NCBI RefSeq assembly: GCF_027571385.1
Contig: NZ_CP085636.1
Span: 434,001-498,000, forward strand
Direction: 5' to 3'
Length of the DNA stretch: 64,000 nt
From: Shewanella sp. MTB7
GTDB taxonomy: Bacteria; Pseudomonadota; Gammaproteobacteria; Enterobacterales; Shewanellaceae
Shown: piece by piece, positions 51,738 to 61,540 of the stretch
Layout: each line of letters begins with the position of its first letter
How positions within the stretch are numbered: position 1 is the first letter of the stretch
Notes under the pieces: generated by a model
What the model was told of the DNA's origin: nothing
What the model saw: the letters and a program-made list of their open reading frames with translations, nothing else
Databases searched by the model: none
Position numbers and translations under genes: made by a program

Positions 51738-53111
51738 ATGACTTACGACATCACTAATATAATAAACACGCAACGCCTAAAATGGGTATCTGTTTTTTTA
51801 CTGACCAGTGTGAGTTTTAATATTCAGGCTAAGCCGCTGGATTATGAGAAGCCGACTGCAGATATTGAGGGACCGCGTACCTGCTTTTGGAATCGAGGTC
51901 CTTTTAGTGCTGACCCCTATATCAATGTGGCATACCCCGACGCCAATGTCTTTTATTGGGCTGCCACCTTTACTATCCCAAAAGGGGCTAAGTTAGAGGT
52001 TGATGGAGAGTTTACCCACGCTCGTTATCAATCTTTGATCAGCTATGATGAGCGGGGTAGGCCTCAAGACTCTGTTGCCGATTACCTGATAGCTCCTAAG
52101 TTGAATAATGCTAATCCCTATCAAGCTGGTGCAGACCGTCAGGTCGAAAATCGAAGTTACAGTATTCATGTACAAACCGGTACACCACCAGAGATTGAGC
52201 GTGGTGTGATGCAACGCAATACCATTCGTTCCAGCATCTACGCCCCTAGCTATAAGAAAGATCAGCAATTGTTGATCTATCGGATCTATCTACCAGATGA
52301 GCAAGCCTCAATTACCGGTGGCGTGCCTTTGCCGTCGCCAGTGTTGACTTTGAGTGATGGTAAACGATTAAAGGGCAGTGATGCTTGTGAGGCACTAAAA
52401 GCAGGTCAGCAACTGAAAATAGATCCGGGGGCTCTCAATATCAGTGCTGAGAAATACGTGGCGCTGAGAGATCAAGCGGATAAGCCAGCCACTTGGCCTG
52501 CGACAAACCCCGCTTCTTGGTATATCCAATATGATAGGGAGTTTTTACTATCGATGTACTCAGGTGAGAAGGTGAAGATGGGGCGTCGTTCAGAGGGCGG
52601 CTTTTATCCCAATTTAGACAACAACTATATTCGAACCATAGTAAATAGAAAGTTTGGCAAGGTGTTAGTGATCCGCGCCAAGATGCCTAAGGTGAGTAAA
52701 TCTTTTTATGGTGAGCGTAAACATACTGAAGCGGATCTTCGTTATTGGTCAATCTGTTCAAACCAAAGCTTTGCCAATACTCGGGTGACAGATTGCTTGT
52801 TCGATGAAGAGGTGCCATTAGATAAAAACGGTTACTACACAGTGGTGGTATCGCGAGAAGAAGATCGCCCTCGTAATGCTAAGCGTGAATGTGGTATCGC
52901 ATGGCTTGAGATGGCTGCTGATGGTGATGGTTTAGGAGATGAAGATATGGCTGTAGTACAGATCCGTAATTTACTCGCTTCGCCAGATTTTCCTCATGCG
53001 GTGCAGAAAATCCTCAAACTGGGTGATGAACAAACGGTAATGCAAGAGTACTTTCCTAAGTCTCGTTACATGATGCCCTCTATGCTTGAGGCTGTGTTTC
53101 CCTGCATTTAA
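51738..53111 (+). CDS. secreted protein of unknown function, DUF1214/DUF1254-like
   Basis: A 457-aa protein from ATG 51738 (GGGGAG 4-5 nt upstream; ATG four codons earlier also possible). A signal peptide ends near QAKP. The body is rich in aromatic and charged residues with four to six Cys. Blocks such as NVFYWAATFTIPKGAKLEVDGEFTHARYQSL and CGIAWLEM recall the DUF1214/DUF1254 type of periplasmic proteins, but weakly. It lies between a Crp-like gene and a TonB receptor gene and may act on the ligand of that receptor (inference). Confidence 0.6.
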   Translation: MTYDITNIINTQRLKWVSVFLLTSVSFNIQAKPLDYEKPTADIEGPRTCFWNRGPFSADPYINVAYPDANVFYWAATFTIPKGAKLEVDGEFTHARYQSLISYDERGRPQDSVADYLIAPKLNNANPYQAGADRQVENRSYSIHVQTGTPPEIERGVMQRNTIRSSIYAPSYKKDQQLLIYRIYLPDEQASITGGVPLPSPVLTLSDGKRLKGSDACEALKAGQQLKIDPGALNISAEKYVALRDQADKPATWPATNPASWYIQYDREFLLSMYSGEKVKMGRRSEGGFYPNLDNNYIRTIVNRKFGKVLVIRAKMPKVSKSFYGERKHTEADLRYWSICSNQSFANTRVTDCLFDEEVPLDKNGYYTVVVSREEDRPRNAKRECGIAWLEMAADGDGLGDEDMAVVQIRNLLASPDFPHAVQKILKLGDEQTVMQEYFPKSRYMMPSMLEAVFPCI

Positions 53112-53218
53112 TGAGCTTGGCTCGCCGGGGAGGGCGAGCCAATTTAACAGGTGAGGTTTAGCTGTATTCATCTGCGTATTCCAATAACTAAATAAAGAGC
53201 TAAAAAAGAGAGTGGACT

Positions 53219-55621
53219 ATGCGATTAACACTGTTATCAAAAGTAATTATTGGTGCCTTGATTGGCGCACCGCTGGCGTCATACGCTAATGATGAAATAG
53301 ATGAGAAAAGTGAGGCTAATAAAAGGCAACTCGAAGTGATCACTGTGACAGCGCAAAAGTGTACTGAGAGTGTCAAAGAGGTGCCATTGTCGGTTGCGAC
53401 GATCAATAGAGAATCGTTAGAAGATATGAACATCAGCAATACCGAGGAGTTGGCGAGCCGTATTGGTAACTTTAGTGTGAGTCAGTCAGGCCAGGGATTT
53501 AATATCTATATGCGCGGCCTAGGATCTGGACCCAATCAAGGTTTTGAACAGACGGTGGGAACCTATGTTGATGGGATTTACCGCGGGCGTGGACATTTGA
53601 TGCGCAGTACTTTTCTCGATCTCGAGATGGTGGAAGTGCTTCGAGGCCCCCAAGGTACCTTGTTTGGTATGAATACCACTGCAGGGGCGTTAAATTTGAC
53701 CACAGCGGCGCCGACGGATTATTTCAGTGGTTATCTCAATGGTTACTATGACATGACCAATCAGGGACTGACTTTTGAGGGGGCGGTATCTGGTCCTCTA
53801 GCTGATAATCTTCAAGCTCGTTTTGCATTCAGAGCGTTAGATAGTGATGGCTACATGACCAATAGCGTCACAGAACAAAATGAAGTGCAGCATGAAACCC
53901 TGTTGGGACGCTTATCGCTAGCTTGGCAACCAACAGATAATCTAAGCATTGAACTTAAGCTACAAGAAGATAAGGATGAGTTTGTCGGAGACAGCAATAC
54001 CAAAGGGATACTAGAGCCAGCACTTGCCGCTGCAAATCCTGCTTTAGCGGCCAGTCTGGGTGATTACGGTGTGAGTCTTACATCGGCTAAAACAGCGCCT
54101 GCATTAGGGGAGGCGGAGGGAGGTGAGTTTACTGCAAGCCATCAGACATTGAAGGTTGAGTATGAGCTCGATGAGCATACGTTAAGTGCGGTTAGTGGCT
54201 GGCAATCCTATCAAGTCGATACCTCAAATGATGGTGACAGAACCCCAAGGCCTTTGCTCTACAGAAGTGTTAGTGACGAGGAGTATAAGCAGTTTAGCCA
54301 AGAGTTTCGTCTAGCATCATCGGGAGGAGAGACCTTCGATTATATTTTAGGGGCTTATTATCAAGACTCAGAGCTTACTTATGATGAGCATTTTCTAGCG
54401 TACGCGCTGCAATTTGATGGCGTGCGTGGCTTTAGTAGCGATTCAGAAGTGATGAGCGTATTTGGTAAGTTTGATTGGCAGATTGATGATAACTGGAGTG
54501 TAAGTTTAGGGCTTAGGTATACCCAGGAAGAGAAAAAGGGTCGCCGAGAGCTGACCCTAGTGGACTTGATCTCAGGAACGCCTATTTCACAAGTGCCGTT
54601 AATCTCACCTCCCGCACTTAAACCTGCGTTGGATAAGTTTGGCTTAGCTGGAATCCCTGGCTCCGTTTATTGTTTGATGTTAGGTGCTGATTATCCCTAT
54701 CTAGATCCATTATTATTGGGCAGTAATACTCAAAATATTGTGAATCCAATTTATCGTATTGGGAGTGATCATAATATCCACGCCGAGCGCACAGAGGAGA
54801 GCTTTACTCCTGCATTGTCGATAAAGTATCAACTTGAAGATGCGATGTTCTATGCCAGTATTGCGCAGGGAGCTAAGTCTGGCGGTTTCGACGCAAGGGC
54901 TAACTTGCCGGAGAACTTTGAGTTCGATGATGAATCTGTTCTGTCCTATGAAGTGGGCAGTAAGTTAACCTTAGATGATGGTGCTGCGGATCTTAATCTG
55001 GCACTTTTTTATATGGAGTTTAGTGATCTGCAAACTTCAACCTTCGATGGCAATACCGGCTTCTATGTGGAAAACGGTGCTAAGGCCACTTCATATGGTC
55101 TAGAGCTTGATGGTCGATGGGCATTTGCCGATGACTGGATGTGGTCCGGTAGTTTAGGTTTACTGGATTTTAGTTGGGATGAATTTAGTGGAGCGAAATG
55201 TTTTACTAGCTTAACTGCAACCTCTGACAATGTTGAGGCGAATGGTAGTTCTTGCGATCTCTCAGGCCAGCCAAATGCGCTGTCGCCAAAGGCATCTGGG
55301 AGTACCTCGTTAGAATACCGCAGTGAACTGAGTAGTGATTATGACATCAGAGTGATGGCTGAAACCGTATTTAAGTCTAGCTATTATACCAATGCGGATC
55401 TGAACCCGTTTACTGAGCAAGAGGCGTTTGCAAAGTACAATGCGCAAATAGCGTTGATTAATACAAATTCAGATTGGCAGCTTGGTCTAATACTGAAAAA
55501 TCTGTCTGATGAGATCACCATTAACAGCTCCTACGATATGCCATTTACCCCAGGTGGGTATGTGGTTTATACCGAGCCTGGACGTAGTGCAACTCTGCAA
55601 TTTAGCTATAAATTCGACTAG
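53219..55621 (+). CDS. TonB-dependent outer-membrane receptor
   Basis: An 800-aa protein. Signal peptide at 1-23 (GALIGAPLASYAND), TonB box-like LEVITVTAQK (about 37-46), plug domain (about 50-165; NFSVSQSGQGFNIYMRGLG and VEVLRGPQGTLFGMNTTAGALN), and a 22-strand barrel ending in the typical aromatic end QFSYKFD. It imports a large substrate across the outer membrane at the expense of the proton gradient. The substrate is unknown; the plug resembles the broad iron/carbon receptor group with VDGIYRGRG. It follows the secreted protein after 107 bp. Confidence 0.93.
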   Translation: MRLTLLSKVIIGALIGAPLASYANDEIDEKSEANKRQLEVITVTAQKCTESVKEVPLSVATINRESLEDMNISNTEELASRIGNFSVSQSGQGFNIYMRGLGSGPNQGFEQTVGTYVDGIYRGRGHLMRSTFLDLEMVEVLRGPQGTLFGMNTTAGALNLTTAAPTDYFSGYLNGYYDMTNQGLTFEGAVSGPLADNLQARFAFRALDSDGYMTNSVTEQNEVQHETLLGRLSLAWQPTDNLSIELKLQEDKDEFVGDSNTKGILEPALAAANPALAASLGDYGVSLTSAKTAPALGEAEGGEFTASHQTLKVEYELDEHTLSAVSGWQSYQVDTSNDGDRTPRPLLYRSVSDEEYKQFSQEFRLASSGGETFDYILGAYYQDSELTYDEHFLAYALQFDGVRGFSSDSEVMSVFGKFDWQIDDNWSVSLGLRYTQEEKKGRRELTLVDLISGTPISQVPLISPPALKPALDKFGLAGIPGSVYCLMLGADYPYLDPLLLGSNTQNIVNPIYRIGSDHNIHAERTEESFTPALSIKYQLEDAMFYASIAQGAKSGGFDARANLPENFEFDDESVLSYEVGSKLTLDDGAADLNLALFYMEFSDLQTSTFDGNTGFYVENGAKATSYGLELDGRWAFADDWMWSGSLGLLDFSWDEFSGAKCFTSLTATSDNVEANGSSCDLSGQPNALSPKASGSTSLEYRSELSSDYDIRVMAETVFKSSYYTNADLNPFTEQEAFAKYNAQIALINTNSDWQLGLILKNLSDEITINSSYDMPFTPGGYVVYTEPGRSATLQFSYKFD

Positions 55622-55641
55622 CTTTAAGATTGTTTTACAAC

Positions 55642-55666
55642 AAAGCCCCATGAAGGGGCTTTTTTT
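55642..55666. terminator. terminator between the TonB receptor and rarD
   Basis: AAAGCCCC-ATGA-AGGGGCTTTTTTT forms a strong hairpin for the plus-strand gene; it reaches the convergent rarD stop. Confidence 0.85.
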
Positions 55667-56558
55667 ATGTCTGAATGGTAGGTTTTCTTTTATAAAACAT
55701 GTCGATAGTAAAGATGAACAGCGCGCTCCAGATAAAGGCAAAGGTGATTCCTTTCTCTAGATTGAAGGGCTCATTAAACAGAGTGATGGCCATGATAAAC
55801 ATGATACTGGGGCCGATATACTGGAAGAATCCCAGCATAGAAAGAGGGATCCTTACCGCTGCTGCAGCGAAACATAACAAAGGTATGGTAGTAACAATAC
55901 CTGCCGCTACCAAGAGAAGGTTGAGTGATAGATCATTACTCATTAAGTTAGTCAGAGAGCCATCAAAGTTAGCAAACAAGAAGATCAAGGCAACAGGAAA
56001 TAGAATTGCAGTTTCTACTAACAGACCTGTTTTTGCATCTACATTGACCTTTTTTCGCAGTAAACCATACAGGCCGAAGGAACAGGCCAACCCAAGTGAC
56101 ACCAGTGGAATAGAACCAAACGTGATTATTTGTACTAATACGCCAGTTGCAGCCAAAGCAACGGCAAACCATTGGAGCTTACGTAATCGTTCACTCAGAA
56201 ATACCATGCCGAGCATAACATTCACTAAGGGGTTGATAAAATAACCCAAACTGGCATCTAACATGTGGTTATTATTAACAGCCCAAATAAATAACAGCCA
56301 GTTACCCGCAATTAAGATGGAGGTGATGGTGAGGACCATCAACTGCTTTGGTCGTTTAAGCACTTGTCTGAGGCGCGAAAAACCACCAAACATCATCATA
56401 AGCAGCGTGACAAAAATAAACGACCAGATCACTCGGTGGATTAAGATTTCCGGGGCAGACACATGACTGAGTAATTTAAAGTAGAGGGCAGCAAAGCCCC
56501 ATAATGTGTATGCGCAAATGGCGAATGCGATACCCTTGTTGTGTTCAGTACTAAGCAT
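55665..56558 (-). CDS. rarD: EamA-family transporter RarD
   Basis: A 297-aa membrane protein with ten predicted helices. The start MLSTEHNKGIAFAICAYTLWGFAALYFKLL and PEILIHRVIWSF match RarD of the drug/metabolite transporter superfamily. Its substrate is uncertain despite the old name 'chloramphenicol-sensitive'. The order rarD-yigI-(pldA)-recQ is as in E. coli, without pldA. Confidence 0.92.
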   Translation of the reverse strand: MLSTEHNKGIAFAICAYTLWGFAALYFKLLSHVSAPEILIHRVIWSFIFVTLLMMMFGGFSRLRQVLKRPKQLMVLTITSILIAGNWLLFIWAVNNNHMLDASLGYFINPLVNVMLGMVFLSERLRKLQWFAVALAATGVLVQIITFGSIPLVSLGLACSFGLYGLLRKKVNVDAKTGLLVETAILFPVALIFLFANFDGSLTNLMSNDLSLNLLLVAAGIVTTIPLLCFAAAAVRIPLSMLGFFQYIGPSIMFIMAITLFNEPFNLEKGITFAFIWSALFIFTIDMFYKRKPTIQT

Positions 56559-56704
56559 TAATCAAGCTACAAAAGGAGAGAGGCCTGTATTGTATGCCTC
56601 ATAATCAGTGGGCTCAAGCTTGGTTTTGACTCGATCTCTATTACAGCTGTCATTGGTTTGTGACAACAGGAAAGTTAAACTTACATTCCACTGAACTTTC
56701 TGAT

Positions 56705-57169
56705 TTAGCCAACCATATAAGTTCCAGTTCCAAAAGCGATATGATCCCCATGTTCGTTATGTAGTTCCATACGACAAACGGACACTCGGTTACCTGCGCG
56801 TATTACTGTGCCGGTACCAGTAAATACCGTTCCTCTACCGGGTCGTAAGTAATCAATCCTAAGATCAATAGTGCCTAAAGTTTGAATCCGGGTCTGCAGA
56901 TCGTCGATACTCCAATCATCTCGACTGGCAACCAGTCCTGAAAAAGCGGTCAGCCCACCGACCACATCAAGGACTGTGGCTGTGACGCCTCCATGAAGGA
57001 TCTGTTGGTGAATATTGCCGATAAGTTCTGGTTTCATATTGACGACAATTTCGACACCCTCAAGGTCATAACGTTTAATATCCATACCTAATAAGTTGTG
57101 GAATGGGATCTGTTTGTCGAAGACCTCTGCGACTCTTTGTAGGATCTCGGCTTGAATAGGCTTAGTCAT
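56705..57169 (-). CDS. yigI: YigI-like hotdog-fold thioesterase
   Basis: A 154-aa PaaI-type hotdog protein. LIGNIHQQILHGGVTATVLDVVGGLTAFSG carries the active-site region (HGG and D), and IDLRIDYLRPGRGTVFTGTG the second half. It hydrolyses acyl-CoA thioesters; YigI of E. coli prefers medium to long chains. Its position between rarD and recQ supports orthology. Confidence 0.85.
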   Translation of the reverse strand: MTKPIQAEILQRVAEVFDKQIPFHNLLGMDIKRYDLEGVEIVVNMKPELIGNIHQQILHGGVTATVLDVVGGLTAFSGLVASRDDWSIDDLQTRIQTLGTIDLRIDYLRPGRGTVFTGTGTVIRAGNRVSVCRMELHNEHGDHIAFGTGTYMVG

Positions 57170-57427
57170 AGAGGTTAACGTCTCTTTTTGTCGATTATTA
57201 GAGCAATTAATCTATCCCTAACTTAGGTGGTTAGGCAAGCGGTAATCATAAACTTAAGCGGTGGCAAGCTGAAACATATCAATAAAATCAGATTTAAAAC
57301 GCTATAAAGCGAATTAAATCGGCATCGGCTGATTGAGAATACATCGGCAGAAAACCAGTGTAATAGACAAGCAATTTACTGAGTTTGGTATTAGAATAGG
57401 CAGCCCAATTTCTGACTCTGAAGCCCA

Positions 57428-59254
57428 ATGGAACAAGCGATAGATAAAGCTCAATTAGATCCACTCTCCTTAAGTCTACAGTCTGTTTTCGGCTATCGGA
57501 CATTCAGAGATGGTCAGAAAGAGGTGATAGAACAGAGCTGTTCCGGTTATGACTGCTTGGTTATCATGCCAACGGGGGGCGGTAAAAGCCTCTGTTATCA
57601 GTTGCCTGCTCTACAGTTCCCTGGGTTAACTATCGTCGTATCGCCACTTATTTCATTAATGAAAGATCAAGTTGATAGCTTGATGCAGATGGGGGTCAGC
57701 GCTGCGTATTTAAACTCCTCTTTACCAAGAGAGCAGAGCGCTAAAATTTTACAGCAGATGCACAGTGGCGAATTAAAGCTACTTTATGTCTCCCCGGAAC
57801 GTTTACTGCAAGGGCATTTTATCGATCGGCTGCATGAGCTGCATATCTCCCTTTTTGCCATCGATGAAGCCCACTGTATCTCACAATGGGGTCATGATTT
57901 TAGGCCTGAATATGCTGCACTGGGTAAACTCAGAGAGTTCTTTCCTCATGTGCCTATTATGGCGTTAACGGCAACAGCAGATCAGGCTACCCGTAAAGAT
58001 ATCTGTGATCGATTAACCATCACGCCCTATTCACTGTTAACTAGCTTTGACAGACCCAATATTCGCTACACAGTGGCAGAGAAGCTTAATGCTGCAAATC
58101 AATTACGCCAATTTATTATTGCTCAAAATGGTTCCAGCGGAATTATCTATTGCAGTAGCCGCCGCCGTGTTGATGAAGTTGCTGAACGACTTAGGCTGCA
58201 AGGACATAATGCAGAGGCTTATCATGCCGGGAGGACCCAAGAGGAGCGAGCAGACGTCCAAGACCGGTTTCTAAAAGATCAACTTGATATTGTCGTGGCA
58301 ACCGTCGCATTTGGTATGGGAATTAATAAGTCTAATGTGCGTTATGTGGTGCATTATGATATTCCAAAAAGTGTTGAATCCTACTATCAAGAAACAGGAA
58401 GAGCAGGTCGTGATGGCCTAGATTCTGAAGCCCTATTGTTATTCGATCCTGCTGATATAGGTCGCGTGCGTCATCTTATCGAACAGTCTGAACCTGGTCC
58501 ACAGCAACAAGTGGAATTTCATAAGCTTAATACCATGGCGGCTTTCGCTGAGGCACAGACCTGCCGACGTCAGGTGTTACTGCACTACTTCGATGAGAGT
58601 GCTTCAGAGCCCTGTGGCAACTGTGATATCTGTTTAGACCCTCCTAAACGTTATAACGGTATTCAAGATGCGCAGAAGGTGCTGTCCTGTGTCTATCGCT
58701 TAGGTCAGCGCTTTGGTATTAACCATCTCATTGAGGTACTAAGGGGGTCTAAAGCGGCAACAGTACTAGACCGTGGCCATGATAAGTTGTCAACTTGGGG
58801 GATAGGCAAAGATAAAAGCCATGAATACTGGCTGAGTATCATACGTCAGATAATACATCTGGGATTTGCCAGTCAAGATATTACTCGTGGTTCCTCGGTT
58901 AAACTTAACCCATCAGCGCGATCGGTACTGAAAGGTGATGTTGAGTTGCTGTTAGCTGAGCCAAGAATGGTGCTACAAAGCACGACTAAGCGTCGAGGCA
59001 GTAACACACGTGCACCGCTTAACTATGACCGTAAGTTATTTGCACGTTTGAAACAGCTTAGGCGTAAGCTGGCTGAAGAGTTAGATGTGCCTCCTTATCT
59101 GGTATTTAACGATGCCACTTTAGCCGAAATGGCTGCAATATTACCAACAAGTCCAGGTGAGATGTTGGCTGTAAACGGTGTAGGTGAACGTAAGTTGAGC
59201 CGTTTTGGTGGTGAGTTTCTTGACGAGATCAGTAGTTACTTAACAGAAGGGTAA
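57428..59254 (+). CDS. recQ: ATP-dependent DNA helicase RecQ
   Basis: A 608-aa 3'-5' helicase of the RecF repair pathway. Helicase core with [33 protein letters not shown] and [10 protein letters not shown]; zinc site [12 protein letters not shown] with CGNCDIC; RQC winged helix; and C-terminal HRDC ([26 protein letters not shown]). Same length as the E. coli enzyme. Confidence 0.97.
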   Translation: MEQAIDKAQLDPLSLSLQSVFGYRTFRDGQKEVIEQSCSGYDCLVIMPTGGGKSLCYQLPALQFPGLTIVVSPLISLMKDQVDSLMQMGVSAAYLNSSLPREQSAKILQQMHSGELKLLYVSPERLLQGHFIDRLHELHISLFAIDEAHCISQWGHDFRPEYAALGKLREFFPHVPIMALTATADQATRKDICDRLTITPYSLLTSFDRPNIRYTVAEKLNAANQLRQFIIAQNGSSGIIYCSSRRRVDEVAERLRLQGHNAEAYHAGRTQEERADVQDRFLKDQLDIVVATVAFGMGINKSNVRYVVHYDIPKSVESYYQETGRAGRDGLDSEALLLFDPADIGRVRHLIEQSEPGPQQQVEFHKLNTMAAFAEAQTCRRQVLLHYFDESASEPCGNCDICLDPPKRYNGIQDAQKVLSCVYRLGQRFGINHLIEVLRGSKAATVLDRGHDKLSTWGIGKDKSHEYWLSIIRQIIHLGFASQDITRGSSVKLNPSARSVLKGDVELLLAEPRMVLQSTTKRRGSNTRAPLNYDRKLFARLKQLRRKLAEELDVPPYLVFNDATLAEMAAILPTSPGEMLAVNGVGERKLSRFGGEFLDEISSYLTEG

Positions 59255-59262
59255 ATCTATTA

Positions 59263-61017
59263 TCATCTAACATGAATTAGTTTCTCTTTTTTTCTTTGCC
59301 TTAATTGCTGAACATTCGCTCTTTTTATTAATGAACTGATGTTGTCATGCTGTTGTAATTTTGAATAACCGATCTTGCTAATGTTACCTCGTAAAAGGGG
59401 CAACATTAGTTCTTTTATCTGTTCAATCACCTTTAAAGCTCCCTCTTCTTTAGTATAAGGAAGGAGCAAGATTATCTCCTCATCACTCTTATTGAACATT
59501 AGATCTTGCTCTCTGAGCAACTTTGCAAGTTGCTCATTCAGTATAGGGAGATCATCACGGTAAACTTGTAGGGTGTTAATGAGGATAAGGCTCAAGGGAA
59601 AACCACTGAGTTTACTGTTGCTTAATAGGTGTTCGATCTTTTGCTCTTTGCTATTAGTCTCTGGCGCAGTAAAAATTTGTTTTGTTTGCTGTTTAGATCT
59701 ATAGATCAGAAAGCTTAATAGTAAAGTGAAAAATAACAGAATAAAAACAACAATATAACCTGATTGAAAACTAAAGCTCTGGCTAGCTGATACTATACTC
59801 TCACTCGACTCAAATTTAAGTAGCTGATTTTGTTGGCTTAACTTGGCATTCAGTTGCCGTAGTCGTGTGTCCTTTATGAAATCAAATGAATTTTCCGCAG
59901 CGTTAAACCGATATACTTGATATTCATAAGCAAGTTTAAAATTACCTATATTTTCATAATGTAAACTCAATATTTGGTAACAGAGTACGAGCTCATCGTA
60001 ACGTGATTTACGTTTTGCCATGTCTATAGTTTGCTGCATAAGGGTTAACCCCTTATCGGTAACATCATGGGCAAGCAAAACCTCGGCGAGTTGACGTTGG
60101 GTGCGGATTACTTCCAGAGATTTATTCTCTTTCTTAAAGGTATTTAGGCTGATATCTAACAGCTGGATTGCCCGTCGTAAATTGCCGCGAATAAATTCAA
60201 GCTGAGCCATTTGTGTATAACTCTGAGCTAGCTCAAAGGCTGTACCGAGTTGCGGTAATTGATTTTTAGTTTTGAGTATCAAGGTGTCGCTGGAAGGTAA
60301 GTGAGTTAGTAGTGCCATGTAAGTTACCTGACTCAGGACCATGGCTTTGACTTTACCTTGGAGAGGTTCGGAAGCTAGGGCGCTCTCTATGATCTCATAA
60401 GCTTGTTTAAACTCCCCTCCTTGGGCTAAAAGTTTGCTTAAAGACAAGTGAATATAGGCTTGAGGGGGCCAGCTCCAATTAAATGGTTGATTTGATATTT
60501 CCGAATAAATTGCGATGGCTAAACGTAAATCTTCAAAAGCATTCCCATAACTATCGATGTGAGTGTCTATTACGCCTCTGATCCTTAGACCATTGATTAG
60601 GGATTGGGGTTGCTTGTATTTCCGTGACAGTTCGATAGAGGTATCTAGCAGCGGTAATGCTTGCCGGTAGTCACCAAATTGAGTAAATGCGCCCGCCATA
60701 CAGTTTAGAAAGTAAGGTCGCGCTTCTTTGATGTTCAATATTTTAGCTTTAGCTTCGCTCATTCTCGCGATGTTAATGGCCGCTTGATTTTCACCGAGTT
60801 GAAGATAAGTTTCACATCGTAGGAGAGATAATCTTAGCTTCTCGGCTTCGGAAAGTTTTATCGGGGAACTAATATGGTCGAGGCTGTTTATCTCTTCAAG
60901 CGCCCTGCTTGGGTACTCGTAAAGTAAGGTATTAATAGAGTCCAATCTATCCATAGTATTTGCCCATGCTGGCGTAAACCAGAATGACAGGCACAGTACT
61001 ATGAGACGAAAATCCAT
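59263..61017 (-). CDS. TPR protein with membrane segment and degenerate GGDEF-like domain
   Basis: A 584-aa protein. Signal peptide at 1-19 (LIVLCLSFWFTPAWAN), then a periplasmic TPR-like repeat region (about 30-390), a membrane helix (YIVVFILLFFTLLLSFLIYR, about 425-444) and a cytoplasmic domain. The last part follows the diguanylate-cyclase outline (LSLILINTLQVYRDDLPILNEQLAKLL, then LMFNKSDEEIILLLPYTKEEGALKVIEQI), but KSDEE replaces GGDEF and the metal Asp is lost. Cyclase activity is therefore unlikely; it may be a sensor or GTP-binding scaffold. Convergent with recQ. Confidence 0.75.
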   Translation of the reverse strand: MDFRLIVLCLSFWFTPAWANTMDRLDSINTLLYEYPSRALEEINSLDHISSPIKLSEAEKLRLSLLRCETYLQLGENQAAINIARMSEAKAKILNIKEARPYFLNCMAGAFTQFGDYRQALPLLDTSIELSRKYKQPQSLINGLRIRGVIDTHIDSYGNAFEDLRLAIAIYSEISNQPFNWSWPPQAYIHLSLSKLLAQGGEFKQAYEIIESALASEPLQGKVKAMVLSQVTYMALLTHLPSSDTLILKTKNQLPQLGTAFELAQSYTQMAQLEFIRGNLRRAIQLLDISLNTFKKENKSLEVIRTQRQLAEVLLAHDVTDKGLTLMQQTIDMAKRKSRYDELVLCYQILSLHYENIGNFKLAYEYQVYRFNAAENSFDFIKDTRLRQLNAKLSQQNQLLKFESSESIVSASQSFSFQSGYIVVFILLFFTLLLSFLIYRSKQQTKQIFTAPETNSKEQKIEHLLSNSKLSGFPLSLILINTLQVYRDDLPILNEQLAKLLREQDLMFNKSDEEIILLLPYTKEEGALKVIEQIKELMLPLLRGNISKIGYSKLQQHDNISSLIKRANVQQLRQRKKEKLIHVR

Positions 61018-61247
61018 TTATTTAAGTTCCAATTCGCATTCAGTATTTTGAATATCAGCATTATAACTAATTATTCTCTTGTATTGTATTAAAAAACAGC
61101 AGTGCGTGATACAAGGGGCAATTCAGGGGGGCGAGATTAATCCTGTGAACTAATAAACGATATGTAATAGGAGACAATTTGTTCGGCTTAAAAGGTGGGG
61201 GAACCGTGTTTTTCTGGTCTAATCTGTTCTTAATGAAAAAAATGGGG

Positions 61248-61276
61248 TTGACACTTGCGGCTCCACACGTTAAAAA
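61248..61276 (+). promoter_or_regulatory. promoter of the leu operon
   Basis: TTGACA, a 17-bp spacer and TAAAAA lie about 70 bp before the leader peptide. The rest of 61018-61346 holds no gene. Confidence 0.65.
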
Positions 61277-61346
61277 TTAACCTATCAAATGGAAAGTGAA
61301 TGCATAATTATTTACGCACACTGAATATAACAACGAATTAAGACAA

Positions 61347-61415
61347 ATGAATACTAATAGTGCATTACTCAACCTCCTCATTCTCATTCTGGCAGTTTCT
61401 GCTCGGGGGATATAG
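61347..61415 (+). CDS. leuL: leu operon leader peptide
   Basis: A 22-aa peptide, MNTNSALLNLLILILAVSAR with two further residues. It has six Leu codons and three Ile codons packed into residues 7-15. Ribosome stalling at these codons when leucyl-tRNA is scarce would favour the antiterminator, as in other leu leaders. The terminator follows 30 bp downstream. Confidence 0.85.
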   Translation: MNTNSALLNLLILILAVSARGI

Positions 61416-61446
61416 TGTTGCACGATTGATAGAGTCACCAACATTC

Positions 61447-61478
61447 AAAACCCCGCGCTACGAGTCGCGGGGTTTTTT
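61447..61478 (+). terminator. leu attenuator terminator
   Basis: AAAACCCCGCG-CTACGAGT-CGCGGGGTTTTTT is a strong hairpin with a T run between leuL and leuA, the expected attenuator. Confidence 0.88.
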
Positions 61479-61540
61479 GTTTATATACCCAACGAGAATG
61501 TAGCGCATAAAAATAAACAGCTATTCCACGGAGAAACCAG

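Noticed and set aside
55699..56244. 181-codon plus-strand frame within rarD
   Set aside because: It is the reverse complement of the membrane segments of rarD; the composition is that of a shadow frame.
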